Positions 59,275 to 64,000 of a stretch of 64,000 nucleotides of DNA are shown here, piece by piece. Source of the stretch: Lepidostoma basale (lineage: Eukaryota > Arthropoda > Insecta > Trichoptera > Lepidostomatidae); contig JAHDVF020001229.1 of the NCBI GenBank assembly GCA_022606425.2, positions 248,001 to 312,000 of the forward strand, written 5' to 3'. Made by a program: the position numbers and the translations under genes. The notes below the pieces were generated by a model, which was not told the origin of the DNA, searched no databases, and saw only the letters and a list, made by a program, of their open reading frames with translations. Each line of letters begins with the position of its first letter. Positions within the stretch are counted from its first letter, which is position 1.

Positions 59275-60010
59275 TTATATGGCAGTAATAATAAAATTGA
59301 TTAAAACTAGGAATCTTGTGTATGTCCGTGTTTGTTGTCCCCTTCGGCAGTTATTGACAATTGAAATATATTCAAGAACCCAATAAATTTTCACTTATCT
59401 GTGGTAGTACTGATATTTTTTTTATAAAATTTCAGCGTTAAACTGAAGAATTCTACAATTTTGTATTCTTTAAAACCAAACTATTTCGTTTGTGAGATTA
59501 TTTAATTCGACATGTCGTACCCCGATTACGAAGACATAATATTGTATCATTGAAACATGTGTAAATAGAAAAATAAATACAAAACCGTATTTAGAATTTT
59601 AATAAATAAAAAATTCACGGTATCAAATTTATTGGAACAATAAAACTGCATTTGTTATTGTAATTGACGTTAAGACAAAAACTACCACACCCTTTCCCCA
59701 GGGGTAGACAGAGAGGACTGACATCTAACATCATGACTGCAGTAGCTGACCCATCAGATTGAAAAATTTCTCTTTATACCTAAGGTGCCTAAAAGGTCCG
59801 ACAGATTTCACGTCTAACTGAACACCAAATTTTCACCTTTCATACCCAAATTAAAATTATACGTTAATATATGTTTTTAATAACACATTATCTTCTAACC
59901 GATCGTGAATATCAGAAATGGCGTTCATTTTAGATTCAAAATACGCATTAATTGGTAAACTGGTGATTACTTCAAGAAAACGGCATATAAAAATTTCGTT
60001 TGCCTATTAT
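59275..60010. other. Unassigned; eroded LINE tail at about 59685-59720
   Basis: ACCACACCCTTTCCCCAGGG with GTAGACAGAGAGGACTG resembles the inverted LINE-A terminus (CCGAAGGGGTAGGCAGAAAG) but has no CTAA tail. The rest is AT-rich. Confidence 0.35.
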
Positions 60011-60017
60011 TAAAAAA

Positions 60018-60215
60018 AAACTAACCATCAAGACGTCTTCCGGAGAGGTAGGCAGAAATAATTGACAGCCACACTGTTCTTTCCTGGCATTCTCTCGCTC
60101 CCTTTACATTCATACATCATGTCATGCACGCACGTCCGCATTTCTCCGACTCTTCACGTAGCCGACATTTTATATTTTATTAATTTGATCATGCCATGTT
60201 TTCTATGGTCTATTT
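60018..60215 (-). pseudogene. LINE-A 3' end
   Basis: AAACTAACCATCAAGACGTC, GGAGAGGTAGGCAGAAATAA, CTGTTCTTTCCTGGCATTCT, CATACATCATGTCATGCACG and AATTTGATCATGCCATGTTT: the last 200 bases of LINE-A in minus orientation, with a single CTAA unit left of the tail. Confidence 0.75.
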
Positions 60216-60219
60216 ATTT

Positions 60220-60775
60220 TTAGATATTACTAATCCTTATTTTATAATTTTTTTACGAAATTTATGTTTTAATAAAATGATAGATTAAACTTATAGGCGA
60301 CACAATAATAAGCCATTTTCATAAGTCAAATCATTCCATGTGAAACATAATGTGACAATAGACAAAAATGTTTCCATCCAAACTCGCCTTTGTCACCGCC
60401 GTTATTTAAATACCGTGACTCATATTCATATTCAAACAATTACATTTAATGAGGAAATTTCGGATCGGGTAGAGCTCACATTTATATTATAATATTTTCG
60501 CTCGTTAATATTTCACGTCCTGACAATGGAGCGCAGAAACAATAAATTGTGAAGGAACGCAAACAATACCGGGACTGTTCGTTATATCTAAAACAATTGA
60601 TTTATTTGTGATTACATTGTGTCGGCTCAGATTACTTGTAACAGATTACACATTTACAGGTTTCGTTCGCCTAGTTGCCACGGAAAAAGAGTTACCTGAA
60701 TATACGTTTAAAATAATTCTAAATAAAGTTTTACAAATTTTTAACCTTTTTCATGTAAATGTGTTAGTTAGTTAG
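60220..60775. other. Repeat-free DNA, possible conserved noncoding element at 60300-60560
   Basis: GTCACCGCCGTTATTTAAAT, AACAATTACATTTAATGAGG, TTTCGGATCGGGTAGAGCTC, GACAATGGAGCGCAGAAACA. Several TAAT cores and CpGs, no frame, no copy elsewhere in the window. Confidence 0.3.
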
Positions 60776-60781
60776 AAAGTT

Positions 60782-61447
60782 TCAATCCTGGGATTGGTTT
60801 GCAACAATTTCTTCTATTCTTCTCTTCCATTCTTCTCTGTGTTGTGCGGCTCTTTTGAAATCTGCATATGATGAGCAGCGCACGTCCACCAACAGGTCCT
60901 CCAGGTACTCTCGGCGTGGGCGTCCCCTAGAGTTTGTCCCCTCGGTCATACCCTCCATTATTGCATGCAAGAGACCTTCTTGACTTATTACATGGCCAAT
61001 CCATCTTGCACGCCTTTTGGACAAGGTCCTGAGCAGGTGCCTTCCTCCTTCGATTCCTTGAAGAACTTCCTCATTCGTGATGTGGGCTCTCCAGGAAATT
61101 CCTAATAGTCTTCTATAGGACCACATCTCAAAAGCCTCTTGTCTCCGCTTATCTCTTTCGGATAGGCACCATGTCTCGCAGCCGTACATCAAGATACTCC
61201 ATACATAGGTCTTGATGAGGAGTATTCTCAGTTTTAGGTCTATATTATTTGATTCTATTATTTTCGACCTTTTATTAAATGCAAGCCTAGCCTGATGTAT
61301 ACGGCTGTCGACCTCGCTCTTAGACCGACCGTCCCATGTTATTTTACTCTCAAGGTAGACAAACTCCTTGGTGTTCTTTAGTGGAGCTCCTGACATCACA
61401 AATCTCATCTGATGTTGCGTTCGGCCTACAGTAAATGTGTAGATCAC
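60782..61447 (-). CDS. LINE-G C-terminal domain, intact 221-codon frame
   Basis: The longest open frame in the window. Order: PLKNTKEFVYLESKITWDGR (post-palm YLGSxIT block), RIHQARLAFNKRSKI, IDLKLRILLIKTYVWSILMY, GCETWCLSERDKRRQEAFEM, WSYRRLLGISWRAHITNEEV, RRARWIGHVISQEGLLHAIM, EGTNSRGRPRREYLEDLLVD and CSSYADFKRAAQHREEWKRR. It is the part of an RTE-like LINE polyprotein downstream of the reverse transcriptase. Endonuclease and RT are absent upstream on this strand, so it is a 5'-truncated copy, but the lack of stops implies a young insertion. The end has no GAA tail. The initiator is only the first ATG; there is no promoter evidence. Confidence 0.85.
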   Translation of the reverse strand: MIYTFTVGRTQHQMRFVMSGAPLKNTKEFVYLESKITWDGRSKSEVDSRIHQARLAFNKRSKIIESNNIDLKLRILLIKTYVWSILMYGCETWCLSERDKRRQEAFEMWSYRRLLGISWRAHITNEEVLQGIEGGRHLLRTLSKRRARWIGHVISQEGLLHAIMEGMTEGTNSRGRPRREYLEDLLVDVRCSSYADFKRAAQHREEWKRRIEEIVANQSQD

Positions 61448-61557
61448 TGTTTAATATTTAAATGTCAATTATTGTTTATTTATTCCTTAACAATACTCTA
61501 CACAATATGAAATGATTAATAATACAAATAAAAACGATTCATTTAATTAATCAAAAA

Positions 61558-61720
61558 AACTAACTAACTAACTAACCATCACGCCATCTCCCCGGAGGGG
61601 TAGGCAGAGAGGATGGATCGCCACAATGCTGTCCTAGCATACCCTTTGGGATTCCTCTACATTCATACATCGTACCATGCACACACGTCGATTATTTCGA
61701 CTTCGAATGTGGCCGCCTTC
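61558..61720 (-). pseudogene. LINE-A 3' end with CTAA tail
   Basis: Tail CTAACTAACTAACTAAC at 61560-61576, then CATCACGCCATCTCCCCGGA, GGGGTAGGCAGAGAGGATGG, CATTCATACATCGTACCATG, ATGTGGCCGCC. It diverges more from the other copies (CCCGGAGGGG loop instead of UUCG) and may be a separate subfamily. Confidence 0.75.
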
Positions 61721-61938
61721 TAGTAAATGTTTGTAAATCAATGGTTGTGATTTTTATTTTTTAAAGCTCCATTATAAATTATAATGAAAACGTGACTGTT
61801 TTATCGGTTTAACAGAGATTTAAAAAACTATATATGTAAACATTTAAAAAAAATATATACTCACAAGTTACAACTTTGTTTCGCCTTGCGTGCGTCGCCA
61901 AACAGTGTGTCCTTATAAATGATATTTAATTATATATA

Positions 61939-62129
61939 TTTTTTTTTTTAAAAGAAAGACTAATTAATACCAAGGATTTAAATCAAATATACTAGAATTA
62001 ATTTTTACAATCTTCAATGTGAGCAGAAAATAGCTCATTATTATGAAGAAGGAATATAGTCGTGTCCAGGCTTGAACCCATGTCCCCTGGATCAGGAGCC
62101 AATCATTCTATCGCCTAGACCACCACCCA
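61939..62129 (-). mobile_element. SINE-B copy 2
   Basis: Minus strand from 62129: GGGTGGTGGTCTAGGCGATA, TGGCTCCTGATCCAGGGGAC, ATGGGTTCAAGCCTGGACAC, GACTATATTCCTTCTTCATA, ATTGAAGATTGTAAAAATTA, TTAAATCCTTGGTATTAATT, ending in a poly-A seen as poly-T at 61941-61950. Confidence 0.78.
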
Positions 62130-62139
62130 ATAAAGCTAA

Positions 62140-62310
62140 ATTACGTTTTTATTGTTTCATGAACAATGGTGTGAAACTTCATAATAAATAATTAATAAAA
62201 CATCTGTCTTCTAGAAGTATTATAATAATTTATGTGAATGACATGTTTCGCTTGGGTAAGGCATTTCTAAGGCATGTCTAAGACATCACATTTGATAATG
62301 CATTATAAAA
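62140..62310. mobile_element. Pal-1 left half
   Basis: ATTGTTTCATGAACAATGGT, AACATCTGTCTTCTAGAAGT, GTGAATGACATGTTTCGCTT and TTTGATAATGCATTATAAAA. The minus strand keeps GCGAAACAUGUC but the helix II sequence is altered and partly duplicated. Confidence 0.65.
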
Positions 62311-62324
62311 GCGTACATATATTT

Positions 62325-62965
62325 TTTTATCATTCTTTCTTTCCATGTGTCCGAACCATCTTAATGATCCTTTCATTATTTTGTTCTCGCATCGAATTCA
62401 CTTCTTATATTTTCATTCGACACTATATCATACACAGAGTATCCTCACATTCGTCTAAGAGATCTCATTTCTACTAAATTTATTCTACTTTCATTCTTCT
62501 TCTGCCAGTTCCATGCTTCGCTTCCATACATAAGGGTTGGTAGAAGAACACTGCCATTGTGCATTGCCATTTAAGCTCATTTGGATAGATTTTTGTTTGC
62601 GATAAGTGCACCATTCGCTTTGTTACCTGCCCCAACCTTTCTTTTAATATCCTTCTCCACTCGCCCATCATTTGTAAACATACTACCTAAATACACGAAC
62701 TCATCTACTTGCTCCAAATTTTCACCATTCACGCTAATGTTACAGACTGTCATGGTTTCTTCCTTTTCAAAAATCATTGCCTCGGACTTATTAACATTCA
62801 TCATCAGATCATTTCACATGCATACCTCATACATACAATTCACCAGGACTTGTAGTTCATGCTCGTTGTCTGCAAGTAGGACAGCGTCATCCGCATACAA
62901 GAAACAGCTTACTGACACTCCGCTCATTTTGGCACCTACATCCAATCCTTTCAGCTCTTTCATAC
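62325..62965 (-). pseudogene. LINE-A internal fragment with YADD box
   Basis: Minus strand: GLDVGAKMSGVSVSCFLYAD (YADD at 62886-62897), NEHELQVLVNCMYEVCM, MMNVNKSEAMIFEKEETM, TVCNISVNGENLEQVDEFVY, LGSMFTNDGRVEKDIKRKVG, AGNKANGALIANKNLSK, then frameshift to LPTLMYGSEAWNWQKK and further. It is the cleanest copy across the palm-to-thumb region. 3' truncated inside RWFGHME at about 62340. Confidence 0.86.
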
Positions 62966-63060
62966 TACTAAACTGTAAGTGGAGGGAAGTACGTATTTAT
63001 ACGTAACTAAACATTACTAAAATGTAAGTGGAGGGAAATACGTATTTAATATACGTAGCT
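62965..63060. repeat. 49-bp tandem duplication
   Basis: Two copies of TACTAAA-TGTAAGTGGAGGGAA-TACGTATTTA with small differences lie back to back at the broken edge of the LINE-A fragment. Confidence 0.8.
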
Positions 63061-63064
63061 GAAA

Positions 63065-63425
63065 TCATTTGAGGAATAAATAACTTGAAGCATTTAAAGA
63101 TGGAATATTATATATTTAAATTGTTCATTCGAATTTTAAATGACAGAATGTCGTAATTCTCACGTAATTCACTCGCATGGCGGTATGTTATTCCGCCTAC
63201 GAGTACTGCGCTTGTTTCACATGCGAGTACTAACATATGCGAGCACCGCCGGTAGGTACTTGGAAACATCGTGCGTATTAACTCAACAAGCACGCTTAAT
63301 ACAGTAAATTAATATTTCAACGGTGGGTCACATTCAATTAAGCACATTCTTTTGTGTAATTATTCTGATCAGGGGCCATTTAAATTTTATAAAATGAAAA
63401 TGAACGAAATAAAACAATTGAAAAC
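63065..63425. other. Repeat-free DNA, possible conserved noncoding element
   Basis: 63160-63290 contains short near-repeats GCGAGTAC-GCGC and CATGCGAGTACTAACATATG, GCGAGCACCGCCGGTAGG. No frame. The pattern of repeated GCGAGTAC sites is unlike the surrounding transposon debris. Confidence 0.35.
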
Positions 63426-63427
63426 AT

Positions 63428-63885
63428 AACTAACTAAGTAACCATCACGCCGTCTCCCCGAAGGGGTAGGCAGAAAGAATGGACTGCCACACTTTTCTTT
63501 CCTGACATATTTCTCTCGCTTCCTCAACATTCATACATCGTGTCATGCACGCGCGTCGATTTCTCTGACTCCTCACATGGCCGACATTCAATATTTGATT
63601 TATTTGATCGTACCAGAAATAGAGGAAGACCGTTTTCCTCGGTCTTCCTCTATTTCTGGTTCCATTTACATCATTAACATATATTTTTTTTAGCATTCTT
63701 TCTTCATTCATTCTTTCCATATGTCCAAACCATCTTAATGATCCTTTCATTATTTTGTTCATGACACCATCATTCGCACCGCATTCACTTCTTATATTTT
63801 CATTCGACACACAGAGTATCCACACATTCGTCTAAGAGATCTCATTTCTACTGCATTTATTCTACTTTCATCATTTTTTTGCCAG
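63428..63885 (-). pseudogene. LINE-A 3' end with intact C-terminus
   Basis: Minus strand: VSNENIRSECGANDGVMNKI, MKGSLRWFGHMERMNEERM, YVNDVNGTRNRGRPRKT, (insert), DQINQILNVGHVRSQRNRRA, CMTRCMNVEEAREICQERKV, WQSILSAYPFGETA and stop at 63445-63447, followed at once by TGG and a short TTAGTTAG-type tail. It shows that LINE-A has almost no 3' UTR. The frame is open for 126 codons despite a hairpin insertion in the RPRKT-WHDQ region. Confidence 0.87.
63612..63660. repeat. Perfect 21-bp hairpin inside LINE-A
   Basis: ACCAGAAATAGAGGAAGACC(G) at 63612-63632 is the exact reverse complement of 63640-63660, around the 7-base loop TTTTCCT. Other LINE-A copies have only one of these arms, so the second is a snap-back duplication. 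Confidence 0.9.
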
Positions 63886-64000
63886 TCGCTAAGCCAATTA
63901 AGTCGCTAAGTAATTGAGTCGCTATACACAATTGAAAACATTGTACTTTCAAATATAATAATTAATAACAAAGCGGTACAAAAACTATTTTTTCTTCTAT

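Noticed and set aside
62581..63006. 141-codon plus-strand frame
   Set aside because: Antisense shadow of LINE-A, whose YADD box reads on the minus strand.

Overview
The window reads as repeat-saturated, AT-rich, noncoding DNA from an animal nuclear genome, most likely an insect (order not determined; a moth or butterfly would fit). I find no convincing host gene, no rRNA, no functional tRNA and no CRISPR array. Nearly everything recognisable is the debris of mobile elements: non-LTR retrotransposon (LINE) 3' halves, tRNA-derived SINEs, one mariner transposase remnant, and many palindromic or foldback elements. Bacterial-style operons, ribosome binding sites and terminators do not apply.

Labels used below. 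LINE-A: RTE-like, YADD box, ends in a (TTAG)n tail (copies at about 7.8, 10.5, 18.1, 31.9, 43.0, 46.8, 51.0, 60.0, 61.6, 62.3 and 63.4 kb). LINE-B: CR1/jockey-like, LLGMLG motif, AT-rich 5-bp tail (2.2, 3.9, 11.9, 30.6, 32.1, 36.0, 46.0, 56.0 kb). LINE-C (C-terminal EEAFVQEW), LINE-D (GRPPKRWKDS), LINE-E (RRKWQWIGHTLRR), LINE-F and LINE-G (RARWIGHV) are RTE-like C-terminal fragments, many ending in a (GAA)n tail. Only one LINE fragment keeps a long clean frame (60782-61447). SINE-A and SINE-B are tRNA-derived; SINE-C carries the 3' end of LINE-A. Pal-1 is a palindromic element with about a dozen copies.

The most interesting layer is a set of short motifs with the layout of hammerhead self-cleaving ribozymes: a CUGANGA-like box, a helix II hairpin, GAAAC, a self-complementary helix III and GUC or GUU. 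They occur at 5.5, 5.65, 19.3, 22.7, 35.05, 49.2-49.3, 51.9 and 54.9 kb, with weaker ones at 12.7, 20.9, 28.3, 39.35, 40.7 and 42.6 kb. The Pal-1 repeats carry a decayed version of the same motif. The helix sequences differ between families while complementarity is kept, and many motifs lie in the arms of inverted repeats. This is the pattern expected of Penelope-like retroelement derivatives or retrozyme-like non-autonomous elements, although no Penelope coding sequence is present here.

A second theme is parasitism and recombination among retrotransposons: SINE-C shares the last 55 or so bases of LINE-A, including its stop codon and a UUCG hairpin; SINE-A and SINE-B sit inside LINE-D copies; LINE-A and LINE-B are nested or fused at several points. 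Between the repeats are several repeat-free, CpG-richer blocks (about 2.9, 10.1, 25.4, 31.2, 34.1, 42.0, 55.4, 57.8, 60.4 and 63.2 kb). These may be conserved regulatory DNA, which would place the window in an intron or intergenic desert, but conservation cannot be judged from one sequence.
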